This document shows positions 19,416 through 32,299 of a stretch of 64,000 bases of DNA, in pieces. A program made the position numbers and the translations under genes. The notes under the pieces are model-generated. The model did no database searches. It had not been told where the DNA came from and worked only from the letters and a program-made list of their open reading frames with translations. Positions within the stretch are counted from its first letter, which is position 1. Each line of letters begins with the position of its first letter. This DNA is from Blattamonas nauphoetae (taxonomy: Eukaryota; Preaxostyla; Oxymonadida), in NCBI GenBank assembly GCA_033064195.1, contig JARBJD010000292.1, forward strand, positions 1-64,000, written 5' to 3'.

Positions 19416-19921
19416 CTCTTCTGCACAAACAACGCATATCCAGCCAAGATTGAAGTCGATGATAGACGCTATTGTGTCTGCAAAGTCTCCAATAAACGTA
19501 AGGATGATGCCAACTATCTCCTAACCTCATCCGCTCCTTCACTCCTAATTTTTACTCGCACCTATTGACATATTTCAATCAAAGACTCATCACTGACTTC
19601 AACCCAAGGCAATTACCAAACACTTCTGCTAGATGTATTCTACAAGAAGTGTCTAGATCAGTTATAGGAGACTGCTGTCTACAACACATTGATGAACTTG
19701 AACAAGGAATGCTATGTTCCTATGTCGCTGAACAAATGCCAGATCACTATAAGAAACTCAAGACATTCCAGATGGATTTCCATGAGCACTACACTAGAAA
19801 AAAGGTCACAATTAATAAACAACGAATATGGTGCTATGTCATCGATCCCAAGTATGCTGAGCTCCTCAAGAAATCCTCCATCAATGACCAAGACACTAAT
19901 GACCTAGACACCGATGACTAA
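19386..19921 (+). pseudogene. SF3 (D5-like) helicase C-terminal fragment, fossil
   Basis: The reading pieces give NNAYPAKIEVDDRRYCVCKV, YFNQRLITDFNPRQLPNT and a tail with HIDELEQGM. This order fits the C-terminal part of superfamily 3 primase-helicases of the virophage, Polinton-like and large-virus type: a substrate loop, the DDRR segment, then FNPR and PNT before a winged region. The ATP-binding part is absent. It opens the replication fork in those elements. Whether it belonged to copy B or to another element is unclear. Broken. Confidence 0.55.
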
Positions 19922-22161
19922 TCCACCAATGTCTATATATTTTTCCCAATCCACAAACACAATCCTTATCATCAACGACTCTACACTTATCCCATTCCAC
20001 TAATGCCTCCATTTATTTAGGTATCATTATTGCTATGTATTATCCCATAAATGTTTCTACCACCATGCCTCTTCACCCATGTCTCTTCACGAATGCCTAT
20101 CACCAATGTCTCCACACCAATCTCTCTCCACCAATCTCTCTACACCAATCTCTCTCCACCAATCTCTCTACACCAATACCAAACACCTTTGTCCCCTCCA
20201 CCAATGACTAGTCACCAATGCCTCTCCACCAATGTACCCCACCTTCCACCTATTATCTCTTAACAAGTAGCCATCCGTTTTGAATCAAACAAAATGCATT
20301 GTAATCGTATAGATCTCGACAAATGGTGCTCAAACAAAACACCATTTTTTTCCTGAGAAGTTTTTCTGGGCGAAAAATAGCGTTTTTTCATATCATCCCA
20401 GATACCCAAGTTTTATTTCTCCAATTTTTTTCCAAAATGTTCGTTTCCCTAAAAAAACGTTTCTGTGAAAAATTTCATCGAAATCGATTCACTGGTTGTT
20501 GAGATATTGCCAAAACGCTTTTTTCTTCGGGCAAATGGGGGTATTCTAAGGTTTTCTCGGGATTGCGTGGGAGAAGAATTCTCAACTTTTATTCTTTTTG
20601 TTTGTTTGACCATAAGTGTTAATTCCAGAAAAAAGCACCGATTGGCGACAGAACACCGATTGGTGACGCCACTATTAGAGACAACTATTCAAGAAGTACA
20701 ATCAACATACCCTTTTCTCTTAGAAAAATTGTGTCTTTGATTCTGACGCCCCTTTCACGTTTTGTGAGAATGTGATAGACACTTTTGGTGGTCATCACCA
20801 AGTTTTTTTTTTTTTAAAGTACCTTTTTTGATATCTTCCGCCTGGTGATAGAGTTCTGATACAGTTAAAGAGTCAAATGTTGAAGCGATCATGATCGCCC
20901 CTTTGAAATAGTTAGTGGACACATCATAGAAAATCACCAATTTCATTGAGAATCACACATGGGAGATTTTTTATGATATGTCACCTTCGATCGCTGCGTT
21001 CCACATAGGGTCCCAATAAGTTAATTTCAACCCATTCTCAATTTGTGTTTCAATTTGCTATCAATTTGTCAATTTGTTAAAAGTGCAGAGACTGACTCTC
21101 TCGCATTCTCACTACTAAAACTGTTCCCAAGAGCTTTTTTCAATAAAAAAGGTGCAAACAGATAATCATGATGTGAACAAGGGTGAGTTGGAAATTTTGT
21201 GATAAGGGTGAGATCAAGCTCTTTGTTTTTGTTCTGTCCGTCCAATCCTCCTGAAACTTTTGGAATAATGTCTCCTGTAGGTCTATACTACATTTTTTGT
21301 TTCAAGTTTTCTCAGAATGTGCATCAATCGCGATCGTCAACCGATTGACTCAACTTCAGCCATTTCAATTCATTCCGCACCAAACGACACCATTATTTTA
21401 TTCCACGCTCGAAATAGCTGGAAATAAGAAATGATTTCGTTTTCAGTCTTGAATCTCTTCACCACATCTACTTCCATCATCAAAACCAAAGCCAGTGCGT
21501 CATCTCCAAGGATTCAATGCTTGATTGCAGAGTAGTCAGTTCAACGAACTCATCAATCTGTGAAACAGCTTTTAACTGAATAGATGATGCCATTGAATTG
21601 TCAAAAAGTGTGTAAAACAGCGTGATTCCATCCATTTGCAAAAAGTGTGGATTCTCAATCTATCATCATCCTTCACTCAGAACAGAAAGTAAAGAGCATT
21701 AATTCCCTGATTTTTATCAAGATATGTTTGATCAATCATCTCAGACATAGTCTTTTCATGATCCTTCTTCAATGGTGTTTTTCAGAACATTTAACAACAC
21801 ACTCTCTTCTCCATTTCCAAAAACGACCATCTGAAACACATGAATAATGGAAATGGCCTTAGAAACTGAAAGTAGAAAAATATCATGGAGGGAAGTGAGA
21901 AGAATGTGTGGTCTCAACAAGCCAGTCATAATTCACTATAGTTGTCGAGAAAAAGGCTCGTGTCAGTGTTTTTTGGGGACAGTCAGTGACTTGACTTTGT
22001 CAGTTATGTGTAGCTTTTTTGATCGCTTTTTATTCTCACATTCTTCCTTCATTCACTTCATACATACTCATTTCATCTAAATTTTGTCTCGTTTTGCGAC
22101 TGAACTCCTCAATCGCGAGAAATCGCTGTTTTTCCTCTCCAACTTTTTTATGGATCCACTA
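19922..22161. other. Non-coding stretch
   Basis: No gene recognised in about 2.2 kb. It includes a minisatellite (20,090-20,180), T-rich tracts at 20,340-20,460 and a run of about a dozen T at about 20,805-20,816. Short frames have no family resemblance. Confidence 0.5.
20088..20190. repeat. Minisatellite of about 15-base units
   Basis: Units close to CACCAATCTCTCTC and CACCAATCTCTCTA alternate about six times, with looser CACCAATGYC units on both sides out to 20,245. Units are adjacent without spacers, so this is a tandem repeat. Confidence 0.8.
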
Positions 22162-22682
22162 TCAGTGGTTCAACGCAAGCACGCAATGTGCAATTTGTTT
22201 TTGATCATGGTTTGATCGTTCTCCTATCTTTCATCGAGGGTCATACCAAAGATAAACTGTAATTCGGCCACATTCACACAAAAGAGTTCGGTAGAGGACA
22301 GATTAGACCGTCTCTAGATGTAGAGGACTGGTGTTGAACATCTCTTTTGAAGGATCATCACATTACTAAACTTTTAGGGGCTTCATCACTTCTCTGTCAA
22401 TCTTTCTGGAGGTGATGTTTTTCTATCTCCCAAGAAAGCTTCCCCTGGCCAATAGGCATACCCACATCATTCTTGAATCATGACGACCTTCAATCAAGAT
22501 CATGAGAAAAAAGTATCACCATCAAGTCGTCACTATCAATGCCACTGCCTTTGTCATTTTCATGCACTCATTGACATCCTCCTTAATTCTCTTTACGTAT
22601 TAATCAGTTAAATGAAAACAATGTGCGATCAACCCAAGCATCGGTTTTAATTGCACATTGCGTGCTTGCGTTGAACCACTGA
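22162..22682. mobile_element. Small element with 34-bp perfect terminal inverted repeats
   Basis: Positions 22,162-22,195 and 22,649-22,682 are exact reverse complements, starting TCAGTGGTTCAACGCAAGC. The CAGTGG start resembles hAT-type ends. No clear 8-bp flanking duplication is seen. The roughly 450 bases between carry no transposase. Most likely it is a non-autonomous DNA element. Confidence 0.55.
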
Positions 22683-23690
22683 TCCGAAGGAGGGCTCCTT
22701 TCCTTTCCTTCCCTTCCTTCTCCTTCGGCTTCTCATTCCTATCTGTTTGATCAACTTGTCTTATGAAATCGAATACCAAACTCATTTTCACCTCCCTCCA
22801 GCTGAGATCTTCAAAGATGCGGACGCTCGCTATTGTGTCAAGACGGTGCTCTTCGATCGCTTGTATATTGAACCCAGATGGTATCACTTCAACTATACTG
22901 TTTTTTCATTCATTTTGTTTTATACTAACTGCTTCTTCTCATCTTCATCTTCAATCTCTCTCACAGCTCGCCTTTCTCTGCCTTCATCCCGCTCATTCCT
23001 TTCTCCCTCTCTACAATCGTCTGACACATGCGATATCATATTCTTTTTGAGATCTTTCGTTTCAAACTGCGGGAATCACACGTTGGACAGTTCACGATCT
23101 TCCACCAATGACTTCTTCCACACTCCGAGCTCATCCGAATACTTTTACTCTGCTAAACACTCTTGTATCGGAACAAACATCCGCTCAATTCACTGATGTC
23201 ACCGTATCTGCTCAGCTTTTTGCTTTGACATTCAATCGCCTTTCTGACTTGCCTCTAACCTCGATTCGGAACAAAAAGTCGTTATTCTTTATCTCAGTGT
23301 GTTCTTTTTTTGTTTTTTCATCTTTAATGCTGTTTTTTCAGTTTATCTTCCCAACTTTCACAATGCACAAGACAGTAGTAATCACAGAAGAGATAGTCGG
23401 TGTAACGATACATTGCTGAACTCTCTGGATCGAAATATGTGAAATTAATCTGCAATGCGATCTCCCCGCTATTCATAGGAATGTCTGTGTTGTTTTTTTC
23501 AATCATGGTTTCCAGGTCTCTCTCTACTGAGCATCTCCAGTTTGTGAACTGTTTGACATGGATTTCATTGGTTCATACGTTCAGAACAGTCACATTAACG
23601 GAGTTTGAACGAACAGATTGGGACGAATTTGGATGGGCGCAACGGAGTCACCATCCACAGGAGTTTGATCCATTCTGAATCATTTTCTGT
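22683..23690. other. Stretch without a recognisable gene
   Basis: Several short frames rich in Ser, Phe and Leu occur, none with a known domain. The last part (23,590-23,690) may be the decayed upstream part of the ABC transporter remnant. Confidence 0.4.
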
Positions 23691-25560
23691 GCATTGTGTC
23701 GTATACTACGACGATCCACTCAATTTTGCGACAGTTGTGATGCCCGACATGGGATATTTGATGATGATACTGACGATGCTGATCACGACACTTCCGATGT
23801 ACCTGGAGGCCCTATTGATGATTCTTATCAAAGCTAATCGTCTCTCACAGTTTCTGTATCTTCCAGAAATGGAGGAAGTTGTGGAAATAGCTGAAACAAG
23901 GCTTCCAGAGCCTGCGTATGCAATCGAAAGTTAGAGGAGAAACACACGACGGCATAACATCCTAATATAAACCACAATCGAACGAAATGCAAGAAATCTT
24001 CCAGCAATATGTCAACGCTGACGAGACCGGCGTTGAGCCCAAAACTCCCTCCCGCACTCCAACCGCCTTCAGCGGAACAACAAACGCTGACGAACCCACT
24101 CTCCACAGTCGATGCTCGTGTTGGTCGATATCTGATGGACGAGTGCATCTGTGGCATGCTGAAGGGTGAGACTGTCATTCTGTTGACCAACCAGCTGCGG
24201 TTCTTCAACAGGGCTGACAAAGTGATTGCGTTGGAGAACGGAAGAATCCCAGCACAGTGAACATACGCCGAGATAAGCGAGCAAGGAGTGAACTTCGACG
24301 AATTCATCATCAAATCCGACCGAAGAAGAACAGGAGACAGGCGGGATCAAGTTCATGTCGTTTGTGAAGGATCGTCGCAATCTCATGCCGCTTGACGTCG
24401 TGATCCGATTCTTGCTTTATGATATGGCCGCCGAAGCTGTCAGCCTCGTGTCCACGTGCTGGTTGGGCAAAAACAGCAAGCCGACGGCGATAGGAGGGAT
24501 GGGCTCTTGGTGGAAGATCGGGGTGAATGGATTTCTGGCGCTGGGTCTTCTGGTTCTGCTGATGCTTCGTTCTGCGATGACAGCAGGAGCAGTTGGGCGT
24601 TCGGCTCGTGTGGACTACGACAAGCTGATGGACCACGTGATGAGCTGCCTGTCGTCGTTCTTCGACACGACGCCGATGTGTCGCATTCTGAACAGATTCA
24701 CGGGAGACATCCCACAAGTGGACCAGTTCCTGTTTCCTCGATTTCTGTCAGTGCTTTCGATGTGGGTTGGACTGACGACGATCCAAAGCTATGAACGGGA
24801 AGACGAATGGAAGGAGAAGTTCTTTGAGGTGAACGACGACATGCCTGTGCCGTCCATGTTGTACAGCGGGATGATGCTCCTTGTATGGTTCTTCATGGAC
24901 GTATCGAAGCTGTCGGTTGCGATGATGTTGCGCATCACGCTTTCCAATCTGGGTGTGCAGGTGATCCAACAAAGAGTTGATCTGGAGTCGACGATGACGT
25001 CGTTCGAGCGAGTTGACTTCTTATCGCCGAAACTGCCACAGGAAGCATCAACGCACGAAGTGGAAGTGGGCGAGCTTCGACATCACGGAAGTGGAGATGA
25101 TTGGGGTGTTCCGACTTGTTGAGCTGGACCCGAAGCTGGCTCCGAAGATGATTGACATGAAGACAGGATTCCCAGTTGATACAGACCCGAACGAAGAGCC
25201 AAACAGCGGACGACCGGATTTTGGAAGTGGAGGAAATGATTGAGATGGGGAGATTGTGGCAGGTCTTCCACATGGGCTGGACTCGCAGGTGGCGGAGGGA
25301 GGAAGCAACTTCTCGGCTGGCCAGCGACAACTGTTGTGTTTTTGGGGGAGCGATTCTGAACAACTGCCGAGTGGTTGTGATGGACGAAGTGACAGCGAAT
25401 GTGGATGTGGAGACTGACGCGAAGATTCAGCGGACGATTCGGGATAAGTTCGGAGACAAGACAGTGATCGTGATTGCTCATCATCTTAACACGATCATGG
25501 ACTCGTCGCGGATTTTGATCACTTCACCATACAGTCTTATCGAGATCTCCATTCACACAA
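23690..25560 (+). pseudogene. ABC transporter subfamily C (MRP type), decayed
   Basis: Pieces in several frames follow the ABCC domain order. The end of membrane domain 1 (LPMYLEALLMILIKANRLSQ, about 23,790) comes first. NBD1 Walker B and D-loop follow as NPLSTVDARVGRYLMDEC (about 24,090), then a switch region with Asn where His is usual (LLTNQL). Membrane domain 2 has FFDTTPMCRILNRFTGDI (about 24,660). NBD2 has a [11 protein letters not shown] signature (about 25,315), a [12 protein letters not shown] Walker B and an IAHHLNTI switch. Both Walker A regions are missing or unreadable, and stops and frame changes are frequent. ABCC proteins pump conjugates and drugs across membranes; this copy cannot. 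Confidence 0.8.
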
Positions 25561-25574
25561 AAACGACGACATGA

Positions 25575-25960
25575 AGGTTAAACTGAGATAATAAACAATA
25601 ATATTGCCTACTGTTGATTGATTGTGCTGTAGTGGAGATGCGGAAGTTGATCTGACCCAAAGTGAAAGGTCCTAAAAGTGACTGACTACTGACACGCCTT
25701 TTCTCCTAGTCACCCATGTATACAAATTACTTAGAGTTTTTTTCAACATAGATTCGGGTTTTGCCAACGGAGTAATGAACAGGTTAAAAATGGATAAAGT
25801 CGCGTTCAGGTTTAGAAAAGAAAACTGAAAAAAGTGTGCTGGTCTATACTGTAAAAGGACGAAAGGCGCGACGATCAAACCAACAGAAACGTGAAAAAAC
25901 CGAACTGTCTCCCATCACAGAAATACACTGGGAGGACAGAGAAAAAAGAGTTTGAGAGTC
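25575..25960. other. Short intergenic stretch
   Basis: Nothing recognised. It separates the convergent ABC transporter remnant and the end of the TmcB-like gene. Confidence 0.5.
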
Positions 25961-28900
25961 TTACTTGATGCGGAGAACTTGTTTCATCTTCTCAAACAGT
26001 TTCTGATCCTGGATCGACGCATTCTCGGAGTCCAGGAAAGCTGAATACGACTGAGGCACTTTCATTGCTTTCAGAACTTCCATCTCTCGTTCCATCTCAC
26101 TTTCTGGCGCATTTCCTGCCAGCAGTGCAGACAACTCTCGATCAACTTTCGTCACGTGCTCTGTCAGCCACTGTGTGTACAGCTGGATCAGATTCTGCGC
26201 GTGTGTCGTCTGCACAGGTCGACCTGCTCTCGCGAACTTCGCAATCGTCAGAACTTCCTTCTGCAGTTTTCGAAGATGGGCGGAATGTGCTTTGTGGTGT
26301 CCTCGTCGATGTGCTCGCTGAACTTTGTATTTGTGGATGATGGTTTCCTCATCGTCGAATGCCGAGAATGTCGACTTCACCAGAAGCGCAACAACGTCCA
26401 GAAGAGTGCGGACTTTTTCTTTCTGTTTCGCATCATCTGGGTTGGCTTGCGGTTGTCCGTCTGACTTCTTCATGTAAAAGTCCATCGCTTGTTGCAGTGT
26501 TTGTTTTGTCTCGTCATCAGACAGTTCCATTAGTGCTTCCACAGACGGAACAATCTCCATCGTTTGATCGATGCATCCACACGTCGCTGCGAGTGCCAGC
26601 AGAATCACCTTATGCTCGTGGTCAAATCGCAGGCAATCGCACGTGTACTCCTCCTTCCATGCGGCCTGACCCATTCCGGTTCTGTCTGCCGCGTCGGCTG
26701 CTGGGTCAATATCTTTCAACGCTTCTGTTCCGTTCGCAACAACGGCCAGGAGCGATTTGGTGGGAATGATGAATGCGAAGAATGCGATGAAGAAGAGAAG
26801 GAAGTTGGCGATGAACGAGATGATGAGGAGAACTTGGAAGAGATTGATTGTGTCGTTCATTTCGCTGATGACAGCTTCGAGTAGCATTTTGAATCCACCA
26901 CGAAGGTCGTACACGAGGAGAGAACCCATGATCTGAAGAGAGGGAGGAGAGGGAGCGATGAATGACGAAGAGAGAGAGAGAAGGCAAGTGAGATGCAAAG
27001 AAGATGGGAGTGAATGTGAAACAAGGACGAGAACACACTTGAATATGTTCAGTGTTGAGCTTGATGTCTGAATATGGATTCTCTGCGGCCGCAACAGCTC
27101 GTGCTGCTTCAATGTGCTTCAGGATGAGTGCCTGGAGTCCACTGTAGTTGCCAGTCAGACCATAAATCCGATTTAGCACACTACAATCGCCATCATCGAG
27201 TGGAAAACAGTCAATGGACTGAGCGAGAAGGGAGAAAGAATGAATTGAGATCATGAAGAAGATGAACAGGAATGAGGAGAAGAACAGTAAAAGGAGGATT
27301 ATCGAAAGTGTTGAGAGAGAGTGGATGATGGGGAGAGAGAAGAAACGAGAGAGTGAAAGGAGTGTTTGAGACACACTTCGTACATCAGGGCGTTCGCTCT
27401 GCTTCCTTTCTTGATGGTCGGCTCTACGCTGAGTCCGTCGAAGCCCTCGTCACCTGTCGGAATCACATTGGTGGATTTTGATCCTTGGTTCACCAGAATC
27501 TCAATGGCGTTGTAATAGTTGAGCTGAGAAGAGAGGAGAACGAACACAATGAGATGATGTGTGAGGAGAAGAAGAAGAGTGAAGAATGAAGAGAGGTGAA
27601 GCAAGAGTGAACAAAGCTAACCACAAACCTCTTCTGAGAGTAATGTTTGGATCAATCCCATGTCCGACGAGAGGTGGCGACAGTCGATCCAGGGTCCCCG
27701 AGCGAACTCTACAGATGAATATATCCCAGGTACCTCGTAGTTGATGGAGTTGGCGATGCTCATTCCGAGGAGTCCCATTTGCTCGATGACAACACACTGC
27801 GAGAGAGAGAGGTGAGAGAGTGAGGGAGAGAAGTGACAGACCTTGTACGATGTGAGGATGACAGAGTTGTAGAACTTGACGGCATTCTGACACGAGAAGA
27901 AGGCGATCAGATAGAAGAAAACGCCGCCTGGACAGAAGAAGAGAGAAGGACGATGAGGGAAAGAGCAGATAAAAAAGGATCGTGACAAATGACTTGAGAA
28001 ACAAACCAATAACAGTAAGAATTACTCCAATCACAACGCGGATGTAGAAGGATGTTGGGATGAAGCTCGACATCTTGTTGATTCGGGCGAGCAGCTCCTG
28101 CTGCTGTGGGGTCAAATCACTTCGAGAATTCTTGTTTTTCTTGTTTTCTTTCTCCTCTTCTTCCGCTTTCTTCTTCTCCTCTGCTTCTCTCTTCGCTTTT
28201 TGCGACTTCGTCTCTTCTTTATCATCGTCCTTCCCGTTCTCCTCTTTCTTCTCTTCCTCCTCATCGTCATCCTCGTCTTTCTTGTTCTTCCCCATCATGT
28301 CCGCAATCTGTTGGAGCGACATCCCCTGCATCTGCATCATCGCAATCATCTGAGGATTCATTCCTTGAGCAATCAGCTCCATCTTCAGCTTCTCATCCTC
28401 ATTCTCTTCTCCTCGAGCCGATCCCAACTCCATCTCGTTTTCGTTGAATCCAGCATCGTCATTCGTTCCTTGTGTGTTCGTGTTCGACTGAGCTGTCGTC
28501 GTTCCAAAGCGCGTCGACATGTTCGTCTCGTCGTCGATTCCTCCATCTGTATCGTCCAGTCTTTGCTTCAGGCGCAACACGTCATCCTTCCGCGCAATGG
28601 AGATCTGGAAGAAGATTTCTCTTCGCTCCTTCTTGAGCGAGGAGATGGTCTGAATGTATTGTGCAAGGAGAACAGCCATTGGGATGAAGATGGACGCAAC
28701 ACCCACAATGATCGAAGTGTACTGAATCATCAACGATTGCGCCTCGGAATTGTTTGTGAACACAAGACAAGACATCTTCATCTTTTCTGTTGCAGCGACA
28801 GGTCCATTCATGATCACATAATACAGAAGCGACGAGATGCCAGGCCATTCAGTCGTGTTGAAGAATCCATCGTTGATGATCAGAGCAGCAACGTTTGCAA

Positions 28901-31707
28901 TGGTGTTGATAAGGTCAATCAGGTTGAGATAGACTGATTGTGTGCTGGTCACTCGCATTGCCATTGCCGACCCGACTGTGACAGCGTTGTAAGATGGGAC
29001 GAGGTTCTGAATGTCTTCGTATTCCAACATCTGAAACTCGCTAAGCGCAATCGCATCTTTGTAAACCAGATCCAAACCTTCACCAAGTGTGTCTGATCTC
29101 CCCACGAACACTCCTTTCATGACTGTTTCACTCGGCATGAACGTCACATTCGCTGCTGCCAGGTCTGCATCTGTGTATTGCTGTCGCAGCATGTAGAAGT
29201 TTGCGTAAAGAACCAAATCCAGGATGGATGACATCATGTTTGCGAAGGAGCTTGTCTGTTCTGTGGTGACTTGGCAGGCAGTGAATGTTGATAGAACAAC
29301 AACAAATATAACAATCATTGCTCCCACAATCACTGTGCCTGACATGACGATAATCGGGATGAAGAGTGGCAGAAGCTTTTTCTTGTCTTCGTCCAATTGA
29401 AGCGATCCTCCTGTTCTGCTCCGCTTCTTCTTCTTCTTTTTCGCTTGTCCACTCGATTGTCCAGCGATGCTCGACAGTTTGCTTCCTCCACTCACTCTGC
29501 TCATCGTCTCTGTCACTGTCGTGTCTTCTTCAATGACATTCGCTTCTGTGAACATCAGCATCGCCTGGTCGTCGTCTCTGTAGATGTCTCGCAACAACGC
29601 TCCGTACCCTCGGATCACTTGCGCACTGTTTGGATACTGACGAAGCAACTGCTGGTAGATCTCACGAGATTCCTTCTCGAACCCAATCGCTTTGTCCAGA
29701 AACAGCATGATCCGCTCCAAGTCCATGTTCTCCTTCGACAGCAGCAGATACGCTTGTTGCAAGTACGCACGCGACATGTCGTGTGCCTTCGTCGCTTTCG
29801 CAAAGTTCAGCTTGAACGACACACCCTGCGAGTTCTGTCCGCCTTGTGTACTCGTCTTTCGTTCCATGTCGCGCATCAGTGCAAACACAACCCATCTCTC
29901 GTGCAATGACGGCACACACTGGTTCGCTGTTCGAAGACAGTCTCCCATCTTCATCTGGCTGTTCGTGTACGATAGATAGTAGAACGACGAGCAGATCCAC
30001 AGCTCAGCTGAAAGTGGCATCTTCTTCTGTGCACTCGTCAGAATCTGGTCCGCCAGAGCGAGGCAGTCTCTGTTCTTCCTGCACTCCTTCTCAGTCAAGA
30101 ACTTGATTGCTTCTTGAACTTGTCGTGCGTTGGTGTATTTCGGAACTTTCCGAATCACCTGTTCGCTGAGGAGTTTGGATTGGAGAGACTGACCTGCCAT
30201 CGGTGATCGTGGCGTGACCGCTGGTTGTTGAGAGATTGACGAGATCGATGGACGCTTCTGAGCGGTTGGTTGGACTCGAGCTGATTGGCTTGGCTGAATG
30301 TTCGGAGTGTTCGACGATGTCTGGATTTTTGGGGCTGGCATGCCGTACGAGCTCAGGTTTGGCTGATACGAGGCAGACGGCGTCGGCTCGGCAGGTGCGG
30401 TGGGAGCAGCGATGGATGGGCCTGCAATGTGCGGTGCACTGATCGACACTGTTTGTTCGTTGTTGGGATTGATCTCCACCATCTCCTCATCATTCTTTCG
30501 AGCTGAGTCACTGCTGCGATTCGATTGATTTCCAAGCAAAAGCGATGTTTCCTGATCGTCCTTTTTGTCCGAGCGAGCACTGCCAAGCAAACTGATCGAC
30601 GGTTGCTCGACTGCTGGTGTCAGCGGTGCTCGATTCGAAACGGGGCCTTGTGACAGCCCGCCTCCAATCGGTGCAGAGTAAAGGTTTGCCTTCGGAGTGA
30701 TGGATGGGGGAACACCCGAAAGAATCGCCGGAGCATCTGCTGCTTCCTTTTTGTGCACGAAAGGAAGTGGCTCGCCGGGTCGTGTCGCCCATTGAGCACG
30801 GGCATACGCGCGAGTTCCAAAAAATATGCCGATCGGGACACCAACGAACGCGAGGCCCCAAACGACCCAAAGGATCGCATTCAGCCACATCTTGTCGTTT
30901 CCGACGAACGACCAGATCATTCCAATCAGATGGAAGACTGCCACATCCGCAAAGACAGCTGCGCAGACCGCGTTTGAGATCGCTGAGTAGAACGGCAGTA
31001 GGAAGAATGCGTAGAGGAAGAGGCCAAGAGAGAGCACAAGACCAGCAAGGCAGACATATTGCGGCGTCGACTTGAGGAATATTGCGATCACAGGCATCGC
31101 AATGGTGACCAGCCAGACGAACGTGTTGAAGATCCCAGTTTGAGACGAAAAGAGACCATCTTTTCGGGAATTGAAGGGGAAAACAAAGAATCGGATGAGA
31201 AGTCCGAAGAGCATCAGCAAGACGAACATCACAAGGCCAAGAACCATATTCACCAGTTTTAAACTGTCGTCGCATGCCATCGTCACTAATCCGTCATTCC
31301 GGAGACAGTTAAGTCCACCAAGGAACACGTTCATTGCTGGCATGAAGAAAGGATAGGCCATGAGCATTGAAAGGTATCGGATTAATGCTGACAGTTTGGT
31401 TGGAACTGGTTTTTCGGTTTTCACCAGTATCGTCGAGACGATAATAAGAATGACAGCTGCAAGGGTAAATACGCCAACGACAATGTTCATGACGAGCAGG
31501 AACATGTCGTGACTCCAAGAAATCGAGAAATCAAGATATCTGCGAGACAATACGAGATTGATGGATAATGGAAAAGGCAGACTGAAATATTCCGTGGCCA
31601 ACTGTGATAATGTTTTTATGGAACGGATATTTCCCCCAAACAACTGCAATTCCACTCAGGTTGAAAAACGTCAACACAAGCCAAATGAAGTAGAACAGAT
31701 TCGACAT
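25961..31707 (-). CDS. TmcB/TmcC-type TPR multi-pass membrane protein, six or more exons
   Basis: The product is about 1,730 residues. Exons by GT-AG junctions and frame are roughly 31,655-28,007, 27,927-27,842, 27,796-27,629, 27,523-27,377, 27,218-27,039 and 26,932-25,961, with introns of 45-158 bases. An N-terminal multi-helix membrane region (residues about 50-290) is followed by a Ser/Pro-rich linker. TPR-like repeats of the TmcB/TmcC kind come next (residues about 490-700, for example YQQLLRQYPNSAQVIRGYG). Then come membrane helices near 770 and 980, an acidic lysine/glutamate tract and more helices. The start is unresolved: an ATG at 31,707 opens a good membrane segment (MSNLFYFIWLVLTFFNLSG) in another frame, implying one more small intron or an indel. 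The family is greatly expanded in oxymonads; its role is not known. Confidence 0.8.
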
Positions 31708-31709
31708 TG

Positions 31710-32290
31710 GACGTTCCTATGAGAAAGATAAGGGTGAGAAGTTGACATAATATTCAGAAGCTAAACTATCACACCTTGTGAAGTGTATAAACTGATGCAA
31801 AAAGTCTAGTCAAGAAAAAGTGTGTGAGAAGAGTCATTGGTGACATACAACTCATCAATTGGATTAAAACGAACAACGGTCAGGGCATTCGCGGCTGTAG
31901 AGAGAGAGGAGACAGACCGTGCCACGGATTTCTGATCGTCGTCTTTTCCGGACATTAAAATAAAACTGATCAAACCATTACCGGAAATCTGGACTGGTTG
32001 AAACATTCACCAATCATCAGGTTATCTAGTAGTTTCATGCACCTCAGACTATTTTCTTCGGACATAAATGTCCGGCTGTTTTTATCACGACATATTCTTT
32101 TCCGGAAGTCTTTAAAGACCATCGACAACGAACACACATATTCTCAGCTGTAACATCTTTTCACTACAGAAATGTCCGGAACACGAAGCAAATGTTTTCC
32201 ACATCCCATTCCAAGTCATCTCGAATGTCACAGACTGATTATTGTCTCATTCACTGAATGTTCTCGAACTGGTTGTACATAAGTCCTCAG
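31710..32290. other. Intergenic stretch upstream of the TmcB-like gene
   Basis: No gene recognised with confidence. A 66-codon minus-strand frame (32,006-31,806) has no family. CGGACATAAATGTCCG (about 32,060) is a small perfect-arm palindrome. Promoter elements of the TmcB-like gene presumably lie here but none is identifiable. Confidence 0.4.
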
Positions 32291-32299
32291 ATGGGAGGC

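Noticed and set aside
20050-20250. CRISPR-like array
   Set aside because: Units of about 15 bases are directly adjacent with no unique spacers; this is a minisatellite.
28060-31262. Long plus-strand reading frames opposite the TmcB-like gene
   Set aside because: Their composition is that of a reversed coding strand (Arg, Leu, His, Ser rich) and they have no domain; they are shadows of the minus-strand gene.
32055-32075. CGGACATAAATGTCCG palindrome as an operator or terminator
   Set aside because: Short palindrome in intergenic AT-rich DNA without a second copy at a similar place.
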